Shown: positions 18,465 to 27,569, counted from the stretch's first letter. The stretch: DNA of 64,000 nt from an uncultured Lachnospiraceae bacterium (GCA_910579805.1 CAJTWM010000012.1:40394-104393), one strand, 5' to 3'. A program made the numbers and translations. The notes: generated by a model from the sequence alone, not told the origin.

Positions 18465-18671
18465 GTAACGTAAATTTGTAACAGTTCAGCTATGCCATTC
18501 ATGAGCTGCCGGAATATACATTTTTACCAACAATTAATATAACTGCCGGCAACTTATTTCATGTCGGGGGTCCGCCCTATAGAAACGATTGTGCAAATTG
18601 CCCTTAGTGAGCAGGCTCCCATGGGTAATTTACACAATCATTTCTGCATGACTGAACTGTAACGTAAATTT
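18465..18671. mobile_element. MITE-like palindromic element with target-site-like direct repeats
   Basis: An element of about 186 bp (18478-18663) begins GTAACAGTTCAG and ends CTGAACTGTAAC, an inverted pair with one mismatch. It is flanked by exact 8-bp direct repeats GTAAATTT (18470-18477 and 18664-18671), which extend to 13 bp as GTAACGTAAATTT. Inside is a second long imperfect hairpin: 23 bp at 18580-18602 against 18621-18643, with three transition differences. It has no reading frame. The structure fits a miniature inverted-repeat element inserted in the purL leader. A native structured leader RNA is the alternative. Confidence 0.6.
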
Positions 18672-18685
18672 TGCACACTACCATT

Positions 18686-18713
18686 ATTATACTTGACTTT
18701 TCCTTTTTTTCAA
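18686..18713 (-). promoter_or_regulatory. purL promoter
   Basis: Minus-strand TTGAAA (18708-18713) and a perfect TATAAT (18686-18691) with a 16-bp spacer. Transcription from here would run through the whole palindromic element before reaching the purL ribosome binding site. Confidence 0.75.
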
Positions 18714-18729
18714 TGGGTAAAAAATATTT

Positions 18730-19665
18730 TTATTCATGCAGCCTGTGTATGAGCTGATAAGCCGTATCGAACTGACCGATCAGCGGATTGGTGTGTGAGA
18801 AAAAAACAATACCGTCCGTAGGCGCCGTAATGATCTCTTTGACCGCCCCCTCGTAAGGGTCTAAAATCTCCGCCATCGCCGCCTTATATCTCACGTCTTC
18901 TCCCGTTTTCACAAGCCTTCTGAAGATCCCTCCCGTCCCTGCCTTTACGTCGCACAGTTCCTCTTCCATGATCACATGGCTGATATATCCGCTGTGGCTT
19001 TCATATTTAATAATCCCCATCCTCTTTAAAAACCGGAGTACCGCCGCCACCGCCTGTCTTGCGCTGTCCTCGTCGATCCGTTCCGTCTGGTTCGCATAGA
19101 CCGAAAACGCCGCCGTCATCTCGCTCTGCCAGTTATAATTTAATGTGGCGGTGTCTATCGGCAGCGGCTTTTTTACAAGAACGTAAGGAAGGCCGAACAG
19201 ATTCGCTAAAGAAGCGTTCTGATATCCGGTCTCCATCATCCTCACATGGGGGACAAATTCACCCTGCAGATAAAAACTTGTAAACTGCATACCGTAACTA
19301 TACTCTTTTATTACCTGAAAAACGCCGTCCGCGATCCGTGAAACCGCATCCGCATTTTCCCTGCCCGGAAAATTTCTGTTGATGTCCAGATTGCTCTCGC
19401 CAAAAAACCGTTTTCCCTCGTTCATGGAAGTATTGTTGATCACCGGGATCACAAGGATCTCTTTGTTGGAATTGATACAATTATTTGCCTCTAACTCTTT
19501 TAAGGCCCGCACGAGCTGAGAACAGACATACATCTGCTGAATCTCGTTTCCCCTTGACGAACCTAAGATGCATGCCGCTTTACTGCCCTTTCCGAAGCTG
19601 TAGCCTTTGATCATCATCTCTTGACGAAATGATGTTTTCATCGTATAGATCTCTCTGATAAACAT
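18730..19665 (-). CDS. desuccinylase/aspartoacylase-fold protein lacking the metal ligands
   Basis: 311 residues, clearly a paralog of the gene just upstream: shared YVC block after the first motif, shared N-x-D-I/M-N and FPG segments, and a similar C-terminal beta domain. Where the upstream protein has the zinc motif G-I-H-G-D-E, this one reads G-S-S-R-G-N-E. The D-V-H-A-S segment is replaced by T-S-F-Y-L-Q, and the catalytic-Glu block VVEMG by FSVYA. It is therefore probably not an active zinc hydrolase and may be a regulatory or binding partner. The start at 19665 has GGGAAAAG before it and lies 13 bases after the upstream stop. Confidence 0.75.
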   Translation of the reverse strand: MFIREIYTMKTSFRQEMMIKGYSFGKGSKAACILGSSRGNEIQQMYVCSQLVRALKELEANNCINSNKEILVIPVINNTSMNEGKRFFGESNLDINRNFPGRENADAVSRIADGVFQVIKEYSYGMQFTSFYLQGEFVPHVRMMETGYQNASLANLFGLPYVLVKKPLPIDTATLNYNWQSEMTAAFSVYANQTERIDEDSARQAVAAVLRFLKRMGIIKYESHSGYISHVIMEEELCDVKAGTGGIFRRLVKTGEDVRYKAAMAEILDPYEGAVKEIITAPTDGIVFFSHTNPLIGQFDTAYQLIHRLHE

Positions 19666-19678
19666 CTTCTTTTCCCTT

Positions 19679-20623
19679 TCACATATGTTCTATATCCATC
19701 AGTATCCGCGCAAGAAGCGCCCCCTTATAGACCAGCGGATATTCCCTGAGCGTAAAGATAAGCCCGTCTTTCTTTGCCCTGATCTCCTGCTTCGTCTTTC
19801 CCGTATAACTGTCCACGATCTGCCCGATCAGATCCCCCTCGTGCACATAATGATTATGGGCGATACAGGGCAAAAACACGCCTTCCTCTTTGGCCCGTAT
19901 AAATTCCACTTCTCCGTCCGTCGATACGACCGGGAACTGGGTCTGTTTTACCTCCCCTGACCAGATACCGATCTCTTTCATCAGATTAAAGATGCCTTCC
20001 GTAACCTGATTTCCGAAACTTCTGGTGATCCGCATCCCCAGTCCCATTTCCACCACAAGCGTAGGGACTCCCAGAAGGTTCATGGAATAGGCAAGCGTGG
20101 ATTCATGCACGGTAGCCGTGGCATTCATCCATATCATATCCACATTCATCAGCTTCGCATAGGGCAAAAGTCTCTGTGCAAAAGTTTCGCTCAGCCGCAC
20201 CTGCGGGATCTCCTTGACCGATCTGTCGGACGCGTGGACGTCTATGCAGACATCGGAACCTGCTATACTCTCTACCACTGCCGCCGCCACACGCTCGATC
20301 ATATTGCCGTCTTTTTTCCCGGGAAAGATACTGTTCATATCCACATTCAGGTTCGGCACAAAACGCTGCGCCGTCTCCAGCCCCATAGGATTCAGCGCCG
20401 GATAGATATCTACGATCCCATGCAGCTTATCCGGATGTTCCGACACTCTCCTTGCCACTTCATAGCACACATACTGCCCCTCCAGCTCATCGCCGTGTAT
20501 GCCGGACACGATGGAAATACGTTTTCCCTTATCTTCCGCCTTTAAGGGCATAATCCGGTTTCTTTTTACGGAAAGTTTCTCCCCCACGGCAAGTTCTATT
20601 TCCACCACAGTTTCCATTTTCAT
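19679..20623 (-). CDS. succinylglutamate desuccinylase/aspartoacylase family zinc hydrolase
   Basis: Zinc-dependent amide hydrolase fold (M14-like). The metal ligands are visible in GIHGDE (near 41-46) and DVHAS (near 128), and a catalytic Glu in LVVEMG (near 190), followed by the usual C-terminal beta domain (about 225-314). Relatives remove acyl groups from amino acids or related small molecules; which one cannot be told. The ATG at 20623 sits very close to AAGGGGG, and the second ATG two codons on (20617) has better spacing, so either may be used. It stands between a TetR regulator and its degenerate paralog in one minus-strand cluster. Confidence 0.82.
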   Translation of the reverse strand: MKMETVVEIELAVGEKLSVKRNRIMPLKAEDKGKRISIVSGIHGDELEGQYVCYEVARRVSEHPDKLHGIVDIYPALNPMGLETAQRFVPNLNVDMNSIFPGKKDGNMIERVAAAVVESIAGSDVCIDVHASDRSVKEIPQVRLSETFAQRLLPYAKLMNVDMIWMNATATVHESTLAYSMNLLGVPTLVVEMGLGMRITRSFGNQVTEGIFNLMKEIGIWSGEVKQTQFPVVSTDGEVEFIRAKEEGVFLPCIAHNHYVHEGDLIGQIVDSYTGKTKQEIRAKKDGLIFTLREYPLVYKGALLARILMDIEHM

Positions 20624-20739
20624 TTCCCCCTTTCCTTCCTATCGTCCTTATGCCGCGTTCCCCTCCTTACCGAAACCGCGGAAAAAGACGGTCAAACAAA
20701 ATGCCCCAAGGCATGATCCCTGAAGCATAGCTCTCCTTT

Positions 20740-21324
20740 TTATTCTTCTACGACAAGTCCCTGTATGATATATAAAAGTTCCCTGTCTACGCTTTCCTCC
20801 GAAATCCCCGTCGTCTTCGCGGTAATCTTCAGCCCTTCCAACACATACATGATATTTCTTGCCGTATCCTTGGTGTTTTCACAGTAAAATTCTCCGTTTT
20901 CCACTCCTGCCCCAATCAGATTCTCCAAAACATATACTGCCTCGTCAAACTGCTTTTTTAAAGGATTCTCCTTTTTGGGGATCTTATTCGCAAAGAAAAA
21001 CTCATATGTGGCAATGATCAGGCTTCTTTTTTTGCGTAACAGTTCTTTTTTCTGTTCTTTCAAAAACAGCATCAGGAGATCCGTAGCCGTTGCCTCCCGT
21101 GCGATACTGTCCGCCAAAACATCGTCCGTCTCCTGCGTTTCCATATTGAGGATATCCAAAAAGATCTCTTTCGTACTTTTATAATACAGATACAAGCCCC
21201 CTCGGCTGATCCCGCACGCGTCAACAATATCTTTCATCGTCACGTCCTTGTAGCCTTTTTCCATGAAAACTTCTCTTGCGCCCTCTAATATGGACTGTTT
21301 CTTCTGTTCTGACTTTTCTCCCAT
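20740..21324 (-). CDS. TetR/AcrR family transcriptional regulator
   Basis: 194 residues. The N-terminal helix-turn-helix is clear: ILEGAREVFMEKGYKDVTMK then DIVDACGISRGGLYLYYKST, the standard TetR DNA-binding block at residues 12-55. The ligand domain is variable, as in all members. It lies between the short gene at 21353 and the desuccinylase pair, all on the minus strand with short gaps, so it likely controls this cluster. A GGAGA site precedes the ATG. Confidence 0.9.
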   Translation of the reverse strand: MGEKSEQKKQSILEGAREVFMEKGYKDVTMKDIVDACGISRGGLYLYYKSTKEIFLDILNMETQETDDVLADSIAREATATDLLMLFLKEQKKELLRKKRSLIIATYEFFFANKIPKKENPLKKQFDEAVYVLENLIGAGVENGEFYCENTKDTARNIMYVLEGLKITAKTTGISEESVDRELLYIIQGLVVEE

Positions 21325-21352
21325 TTGTACATAGTCTCCTGCCCTTTTCTCT

Positions 21353-21808
21353 TTATGCTAACGGCTTGTCCCAAAATTCCATGATTTCTTTCATCCGGAG
21401 CAGTATTTCCAAAAAAATGCCTTCCTCTACTGCCACTCCCCATAAAACTCCTTTTGTCATTCCGCCCAGTACATATTTGGAAAGGATACCGCAGAGAGTC
21501 CCCATATCCCTTATCCCCGCCTTCTTGATCATCTTTTTTTCGTCCTGTACGGTCCGTATCCCGTTTCGCGAATACACATACGGATAATTCCTGTCCATAA
21601 ACTTGGAATTTGACAATTCCTTGACAAAATTCAGCGTTGCGCCGTCATAGACCGGAAACCTGACGGAATGCTCTCCGATCCCCTCTCCGTTATAAATAGA
21701 CAAGGCCTTTGCTCCTGCCCTTTGCTGCAGCCACGGAATATATTTTATATATTTTTCCACCTCTTCCCGATATTCGCTCCTCACCTGTTCTTTCAAATCT
21801 TTTTCCAT
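21353..21808 (-). CDS. conserved hypothetical protein (DUF6508-like layout)
   Basis: 151 residues, no signal peptide or membrane segment. The layout, with an aromatic/acidic first half, a GILSKYVLGG helix and a C-terminal G-I-F-L-E-I-L-L-R-M-K-E-I helix, resembles small cytosolic proteins of the DUF6508 type, but this is a weak memory match and no function is claimed. The start at 21808 is chosen for AGGAGG six bases upstream; the frame is open to 21916 without another good site. It is the first gene of the cluster with the TetR regulator and the two desuccinylase-fold genes. Confidence 0.6.
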   Translation of the reverse strand: MEKDLKEQVRSEYREEVEKYIKYIPWLQQRAGAKALSIYNGEGIGEHSVRFPVYDGATLNFVKELSNSKFMDRNYPYVYSRNGIRTVQDEKKMIKKAGIRDMGTLCGILSKYVLGGMTKGVLWGVAVEEGIFLEILLRMKEIMEFWDKPLA

Positions 21809-21924
21809 TTTCTGCCTCCTGCCGTTAATGTCTGACGGACTTTCACGCCGGTCAGTTATGCGGCGGCACAGCCATGCCTGCCTATCCGTTTTGCGCATGG
21901 CCGGGCCGTTACCCAATTACTTAT

Positions 21925-21953
21925 AGTTTAGCATATTCTCCTTGTTTTTCCAA
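21925..21953 (-). promoter_or_regulatory. promoter for the 21808 gene cluster
   Basis: Minus-strand TTGGAA (21948-21953) and TAAACT (21925-21930) with a 17-bp spacer. Its -35 region overlaps the -35 of the plus-strand promoter at 21942-21970, so the two divergent promoters cannot both be occupied at once. Confidence 0.6.
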
Positions 21954-21970
21954 CATGAAATTAGTATAAT
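21942..21970 (+). promoter_or_regulatory. promoter for the cyclic-nucleotide-binding-domain gene
   Basis: TTGTTT (21942-21947), a 17-bp spacer and a perfect TATAAT (21965-21970), about 65 bases before the start codon. Confidence 0.7.
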
Positions 21971-22034
21971 AGAATTGTTAGCTTTATTACAGGAGATAAC
22001 AAATTCGCAAACGAAACAGGAATGGAGGATTATT

Positions 22035-24311
22035 ATGACACCGCAATCAGTTTCCGAAGGCCAGACTCTTTGTCAGAGCGGCGAACCTTTAAACAATCTA
22101 CAGCTTATCGTAAACGGCACTGCCAAACTTTTCTTTCCCGGCGGCGAGATATTATTGGAAAAGGGAGATGTAGTCGGGCTTCTCGAGCTCGATGACGATA
22201 CCCATTTCTTTACTTATAAAGCGACATCGGATATGACGCTCATGCCCTATCCGTATTCCCGCAAGGATTCCATAGAACCGCTTCTTTCTTCCAGTGAAGA
22301 CCTTGCAAACCTGCTGGCTATTTCCATGTTCAAACAAGTGTGTTTCCTGCTGGATCATTATGAAATGTCAAAATATGCCTGCAGCAATCTATACCAGTCG
22401 TTATTAGACAGCTACAACGTATACAGGGATCTATGTACGCGCTACGAAATCTCCCCAAAAGCGCTTCCCGATTTGGAGACCGCGGCTCCCCTTGTATTGG
22501 AAGATGATATCGAAGACTGGGTAAGCGGCTATTATACGACCATCCGCAAGACGATCTCCGGCAGCGTACCGGCTTTTCTTACCAAAAATCCCCCCATTCT
22601 TTCCGGGATGATGATCAAGGCGTGCAGGGACGTAAAAAATACCCTTTCCGTATGCCGTATCCTTGCAGACTACCAGTCGGATACCGCCGTACTTCTTTTG
22701 AACGAAAACCATTTGGATTTCTTCGACCTGTATACGAGCCTTTTATTCCGTCTCGGTTCCAAAGCGCAGGACAGCACGGCCATCAGCGCCGCCATCAGCA
22801 AACTTTTGATCCAGCTTGAGACCGAAAATTCCGTAGACGGGGAACTGTTGAAAAAACGTGTGACCGAATACAAAGACAGATTGCAGGCGTTGGAAGAAAA
22901 TGGTTTTGTGGAGGAAGACACGCCCGCGGCTACCGAACAGGAAGTGGCGTCCCTCGCCAACTCCCTCGATACGATTTTAAATTATTCCAAGTGCGAATTG
23001 GAAACGGCTTCTAACTTCAAGAGCCTGATTGCAGAATATAAGAAACTGATCGATAAAAACGGTTCCGACGATAACAGCCGCCGGCTCCGGGCAAAGATCA
23101 CAAAATTATTCTACGAGATCTACGAAAGCGCTTTTTTTGCCAGTCTGGAAGACCAAAAAGTACCCGATATCGTAATGATGTTCTTTTTATTCGGATATGT
23201 GGACGAAGAGCTTGCCGGTATGGATAACGCGGCATACCTGTATTCTCTGCTCCGTCAGATCCCCAGCGCACCTGAGAAGGGCGTTTATACCGTTTACGAC
23301 TGGTTCCTTGCGATCTACAACGGCAAAAAAGAACCCAGCCGCAACGAATTTGATTCAGACTATACCGCTTACATCCACGAAATGCGCGTGACCGGTAAGA
23401 TCACCGAGGCAAAGGAACGGGTTTTGGTACAGGACCGCAAAGGCAAGACGGCATTCGAGATCGAGAATATGTTCTCCCTTGTAAACCGTATGACTTTCGG
23501 ACGTATTTCCACTTTCTGCCCTGTTTTCTCCGAGCATAACGTTTTGAAAGATATCAAAGCTTCGTTAGTAACCGCTGAGTTAACAAGCAGCTATTTCCAA
23601 AAGATCAAAGGCGTCGATTACAGCGCCTACTGCCGTGAAGCAATCTATACCAATCCTTCTATCGGCATCGGAAAAGAAATGGTTCAGGTGGAAGTGCTGC
23701 CCGATGTGATCCTTATGCCGAACGTGGGCGTCCGCGGCGTGATGTGGCAGGAGATCGAAGGCAAAAAACGTACGACGCCCTGCCGTATGATGGTATCCAT
23801 CTTCCAGATGGAAGATCTGGAGACGATTCTTGTCCGGCTTACCGGAGAATTTCGTTGGGAAATGTGCCGCCGTGTCCAGGGCGCAAGATGGAACGATCTT
23901 TCCGAACGTTCCCTTACCAGCGAGTACTGCGATTATATCCAGTTTTACCGAAAAAACAGAGATCTTTCCACCGATGCAAAGGATAAGTTAAAATCCGCTC
24001 TGCAAAAGGCTAAAAACAGCTATAAGGAAATGTTTGTCCGGGATTACGTTTCATGGGTATTGTATGAAGGCGCAGGATCGCCGAGACTGAATAAAGTGGC
24101 TCGTAATATTTTATTCACCTATTGCCCGTTCTCCAAAGAGGTACGGAAAGTACTGTCTGCCAATCCGCAGTTCCGTGAGATTTTGGAACGTTACGACATT
24201 AAGAACGTACAAAGGCTGCACCACCTTGACAACGTGGAACAAAGAATCAAAAATAACCGGGGAGAGATTCCCGAAGAGCTGGTTCGTCAAAGAGCGTTTT
24301 TGGAGAGCTGA
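22035..24311 (+). CDS. cyclic nucleotide-binding-domain protein of unknown function
   Basis: 758 residues. Residues 1 to about 105 look like a cyclic-nucleotide-binding (cNMP/Crp-type) beta-barrel: VSEGQTLCQSGEPLNNLQLI, VNGTAKLF, then GGEILLEKGDVVG. The remaining 650 residues are mostly predicted helix with no motif I recognise, no membrane segment and no DNA-binding helix-turn-helix, so it is not a normal Crp regulator. The start at 22035 is chosen for GGAGG at the right distance; the frame is open further to 21942 but that part contains the promoter. It is divergent from the TetR cluster and ends at a strong bidirectional terminator. Confidence 0.75.
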   Translation: MTPQSVSEGQTLCQSGEPLNNLQLIVNGTAKLFFPGGEILLEKGDVVGLLELDDDTHFFTYKATSDMTLMPYPYSRKDSIEPLLSSSEDLANLLAISMFKQVCFLLDHYEMSKYACSNLYQSLLDSYNVYRDLCTRYEISPKALPDLETAAPLVLEDDIEDWVSGYYTTIRKTISGSVPAFLTKNPPILSGMMIKACRDVKNTLSVCRILADYQSDTAVLLLNENHLDFFDLYTSLLFRLGSKAQDSTAISAAISKLLIQLETENSVDGELLKKRVTEYKDRLQALEENGFVEEDTPAATEQEVASLANSLDTILNYSKCELETASNFKSLIAEYKKLIDKNGSDDNSRRLRAKITKLFYEIYESAFFASLEDQKVPDIVMMFFLFGYVDEELAGMDNAAYLYSLLRQIPSAPEKGVYTVYDWFLAIYNGKKEPSRNEFDSDYTAYIHEMRVTGKITEAKERVLVQDRKGKTAFEIENMFSLVNRMTFGRISTFCPVFSEHNVLKDIKASLVTAELTSSYFQKIKGVDYSAYCREAIYTNPSIGIGKEMVQVEVLPDVILMPNVGVRGVMWQEIEGKKRTTPCRMMVSIFQMEDLETILVRLTGEFRWEMCRRVQGARWNDLSERSLTSEYCDYIQFYRKNRDLSTDAKDKLKSALQKAKNSYKEMFVRDYVSWVLYEGAGSPRLNKVARNILFTYCPFSKEVRKVLSANPQFREILERYDIKNVQRLHHLDNVEQRIKNNRGEIPEELVRQRAFLES

Positions 24312-24334
24312 CCGCCCGGATTATTTTGTATAAG

Positions 24335-24392
24335 AAAAAGGGCCTGCACAGCAACATCCGGTATGACCGGAACTGCTGTGCGGCCCTTTTTT
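24335..24392. terminator. bidirectional terminator
   Basis: GGGCCTGCACAGCA pairs with TGCTGTGCGGCCC around an inner CCGG/CCGG hairpin, with A5 before and T6 after. It serves both the plus-strand gene ending at 24311 and the minus-strand channel gene, whose stop codon lies in the T-run. Confidence 0.92.
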
Positions 24393-25230
24393 ATTGTTCT
24401 AAACTTTTCTTCTGAATGCAAAAATACATCACGCCGATACACACCGCGCCTCCTATGATGTTTCCGACCGTCACAGGAATAAAATTATTCAGGCTCTGCA
24501 AAACGGAGAGGGAGTCAAGCTGCGTCTGTGTAAGCCCGTAAGCCTCCTGCGCCTTTGCCACATAGTCGGGATTGCCTGCCGCCAGCATCCCTGCCGGTAT
24601 ATAAAACATATTCGCCACACAGTGCTCAAAACCGCCGACTACAAATGCCCATATAGGAAAAAAGATCGCCAATGCTTTACCCGCAATGTCCCTTGCCGCT
24701 CCTGCCATCAGGATCGCCATACAGACTAACATATTGCATAAAATACCGGATGCAACGGCTTTAAACGGCGAGATACTCACTTTTGCAACCGCTACTTTGA
24801 TCGTATATGCGCCTAACAAACCGCCGCTGTAGTCTAAGTTGCCGCTGTAAAAGATCAAAAAATCGATTGCAAGCGCCCCGACCAGATTGCTGAAATAAAC
24901 TACTGCCAAGTTCCTAAGCATCTTCGTGACCGTCACTTTTTTATGAAGCACCGCCATCGTAATCAGGCAATTGCCGGTAAAAAGCTCTCCTCCCACAAAA
25001 ACAATCATCATCAGTCCCACCGGGAAGATCGCTCCTGCAAGAGTCCTTGCCAGTCCCACATCCGAAATACTATGGACGGCGGTAGAACTTGTAGCGCCGC
25101 CAAGCGCAATAAACGCTCCCGCCATGATCCCCAGAAGGATCATTTTTCCAAGCGGCAGCTCCGCTTTTGCAATACCAGCCTTAATATTCCCTGCGATCAC
25201 TTCATTTGGTGCGTTAAAATGATTATCCAT
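24391..25230 (-). CDS. formate/nitrite transporter family channel
   Basis: 279 residues with six predicted membrane helices. FNT family signatures are visible: GGATSSTAVH near the first helix, GGELFTGN (about 80), and the C-terminal GGFEHCVANMF, where the His is the conserved pore residue. Members move formate, nitrite or hydrosulfide across the membrane; formate export fits a fermenting anaerobe, but substrate cannot be read from sequence. The start at 25230 follows GGGGGAT; an upstream in-frame ATG at 25269 has no site. It is a single-gene unit ending at the bidirectional terminator. Confidence 0.93.
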   Translation of the reverse strand: MDNHFNAPNEVIAGNIKAGIAKAELPLGKMILLGIMAGAFIALGGATSSTAVHSISDVGLARTLAGAIFPVGLMMIVFVGGELFTGNCLITMAVLHKKVTVTKMLRNLAVVYFSNLVGALAIDFLIFYSGNLDYSGGLLGAYTIKVAVAKVSISPFKAVASGILCNMLVCMAILMAGAARDIAGKALAIFFPIWAFVVGGFEHCVANMFYIPAGMLAAGNPDYVAKAQEAYGLTQTQLDSLSVLQSLNNFIPVTVGNIIGGAVCIGVMYFCIQKKSLEQ

Positions 25231-25275
25231 CTTAAAATCCCCCTGTATCTGTTTTCGTTTTATACTCAATCTATT

Positions 25276-25304
25276 ATGTTATCATCTGCATCCGGTAAAG
25301 TCAA
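25276..25304 (-). promoter_or_regulatory. likely promoter of the formate/nitrite channel gene
   Basis: Minus-strand TTGACT (25299-25304) and TAACAT (25276-25281), spacer 17 bp. The -10 matches the consensus at four of six positions. Confidence 0.5.
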
Positions 25305-25385
25305 CAACTCCTGCTCCCGCTCTTTCCGTCCGTCATCCGCCGTCATTTATCGGCCGTCCGCAGCCTGATCCGCCCTTTTGAAAAG

Positions 25386-27569
25386 TCAGGACTCCCCGTT
25401 GTAAATGATCTTATCCCCCGCATATTTTATGATGCAGCCGCACAGTTCGTCCATATCGATCGGCTTCGATACAAAATCCTGAAAACCGGACTCTAAAAAC
25501 ATCTCCTTTGCCCCGTTTACCGCATTTGCCGTCAGGGCGATAACAGGTACGTCCTGATAATATACACCCTCCATTTCCCTTATTTTTTTCGTCGTCTCAA
25601 CTCCGTCCATTTCCGGCATCATATGATCCATAAAAATAATGTCGTAACGGTTTTCTTTCATTTTCTCCAGACATTCCTGTCCGCTTACGGCTGTATCCGC
25701 CTGAATCTCCAATGTCTTTAACAATCCCACCGCAACCTTCAGGTTAATCTTCGTATCATCCACGACAAGCAGCTTTGCCTCCGGAGCCCGGAACCGTTTT
25801 CCGTTTTCTTTTCGGTTCCTTTGAATGCCCGTCTTTTCCCATGGCCCCACCGGTTCCGGATTGATGACCTCCTGCAGGATATAAAAGGTAAAGCGGCTGC
25901 CTTTGCCGTAACTGCTTTCCACCGAAATGGCGCCGCCCATGTTTTCCACCAGTTTCTTACAGATCGCCAGTCCCAGTCCCGTCCCCTCTATCGTACGGTT
26001 TTTCACAAGGTCCACTCTTTCGTAACTGTTAAAAAGACCGGACAGGTTCTCCTTTCTGATCCCGCATCCGGAATCCTCCACGCTGGCATAGAGCCTGAAC
26101 TGCCCCTCCTTATTCTCGCACCAGACACGCAGTTTGACATAGCCTTCAGACGTAAACTTTACCGCATTATTGAGCAGGTTGATCAAAATCTGCCTGATAC
26201 GCATCTCGTCCCCGTAAAGTACGCTGGGAAGTTCTTCCTGCGTCTCAATGATCAGTTCCAGTTGCTGCTCCTTTATCCTGACGCTCATCAGGCTTTCAAT
26301 GCCGTGTATCATATCGGCAACCCGGTAATCCGTCGGTATGATCTCCATTTTTCCCGTTTCAATCTTGGAAAAATCCAGTATATCGTTGATGATATTCAGC
26401 AGCGTTTCTCCGGCGCTCCGGATATTGACCGCATTGTCCCTGGCCTCCTCCGAAAGATTTTCCCGCAGGATCAGTTCCGACATGCCGAGAATGGCATTCA
26501 TAGGCGTTCTGATCTCATGAGACATATTGGCAAGGAACACCGACTTTGCCCGGTTTGCCTCTTCCGCCTGTTCCTTCAATTCAATCAGTTTCTGGGTATA
26601 GGCATAGTCGTCCGTTTTATCATACAGCCAGACCGTATATCCCTTCAGGCGCCCCTTGTCATAAAATGACTGGATATTGATGGATATCTTCTGTTTTCCT
26701 ACGGTAAGCGTCTCTTTATTATGCTCAAAAAGCATAGCAATGGCTCCTGCCCTGCTTTCCGTTTCTTTCAGTTCCGGAAACATCCTGTCGGCTATCTCAT
26801 TTTTAAAAAGCAGACTGCGGTTTAAGTCTACCACACAATACCCTTCTTTAATACTGACGACAATATCGTCTTTGGCAATCTGCTCCGAATCAAAAATCCG
26901 GTTGCGGAATACCATGGTAACAAACCATATGGCCGCCAATTGCTGGCTTAAAGGCACCGGATCGTATCCGTTAGGAACGCCGAAAAAACCAATGACTGTC
27001 AATACCGCCACAATCGGCAGCAAATAAGCGCTCCCGACAAGCAGCACCGCTTTGCCGTCCCTCCCCTTATTCGCCCTATAGTAATTAAAAGACATCATGA
27101 TCTGTATCACCATGAGAAGGGCATTATAGGCGAGGAAACAATAATAAAGCGGCGTCTTCGTACTGACGATATGGGGCAATTCGGCCGCTGCGTCAAAATA
27201 ATAGTCCCGATAATAAAAAGGATGCTTTTCTATCGTAGCGATCAGGGCAAAATAAAAAACCGCGAAAGCTAAAAAGAACACCTTTACTGCAGTATGGATC
27301 TCATAATGGCAGCAACGTGCCATAAACAGGAAAAGAAGCGGAATCATGAATACCAGACCCAGATATTCTATTTTAATGGCAAGGATTGCTTCCGTTTCCG
27401 TCCTTGCCGCAAGTTCAAAGCAGTACCCCAGCCCGTCCACAAAAGAGGCAATGCTGCCCAGCAATATCAAAAGCTGCGCTTTTGAAGGTTTTTCCAGCCC
27501 TATGACCAGCATCAGAAAAAAGGAAATAAATACCGCTACAATCTGAAAGCTCAGTAAAATGTCATACAT
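25386..27569 (-). CDS. hybrid sensor histidine kinase with 7TM N terminus
   Basis: 726 residues: about seven membrane helices in the first 220, a PAS-like segment, a HisKA dimerisation domain with the phospho-acceptor His in FLANMSHEIRTPMNAILGMS (about 350), an HATPase domain with N-box INLLNNAVKF and G-box EGTGLGLAIC, and a C-terminal receiver. The receiver's phospho-acceptor Asp is in IIFMDHMMPEMDG (about 646), with conserved Lys in FVSKPI. No DNA-binding output is fused, and no response regulator or Hpt gene lies nearby, so the partner is elsewhere. The start at 27569 is preferred over 27608 because AGGAG lies five bases before it. Confidence 0.92.
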   Translation of the reverse strand: MYDILLSFQIVAVFISFFLMLVIGLEKPSKAQLLILLGSIASFVDGLGYCFELAARTETEAILAIKIEYLGLVFMIPLLFLFMARCCHYEIHTAVKVFFLAFAVFYFALIATIEKHPFYYRDYYFDAAAELPHIVSTKTPLYYCFLAYNALLMVIQIMMSFNYYRANKGRDGKAVLLVGSAYLLPIVAVLTVIGFFGVPNGYDPVPLSQQLAAIWFVTMVFRNRIFDSEQIAKDDIVVSIKEGYCVVDLNRSLLFKNEIADRMFPELKETESRAGAIAMLFEHNKETLTVGKQKISINIQSFYDKGRLKGYTVWLYDKTDDYAYTQKLIELKEQAEEANRAKSVFLANMSHEIRTPMNAILGMSELILRENLSEEARDNAVNIRSAGETLLNIINDILDFSKIETGKMEIIPTDYRVADMIHGIESLMSVRIKEQQLELIIETQEELPSVLYGDEMRIRQILINLLNNAVKFTSEGYVKLRVWCENKEGQFRLYASVEDSGCGIRKENLSGLFNSYERVDLVKNRTIEGTGLGLAICKKLVENMGGAISVESSYGKGSRFTFYILQEVINPEPVGPWEKTGIQRNRKENGKRFRAPEAKLLVVDDTKINLKVAVGLLKTLEIQADTAVSGQECLEKMKENRYDIIFMDHMMPEMDGVETTKKIREMEGVYYQDVPVIALTANAVNGAKEMFLESGFQDFVSKPIDMDELCGCIIKYAGDKIIYNGES

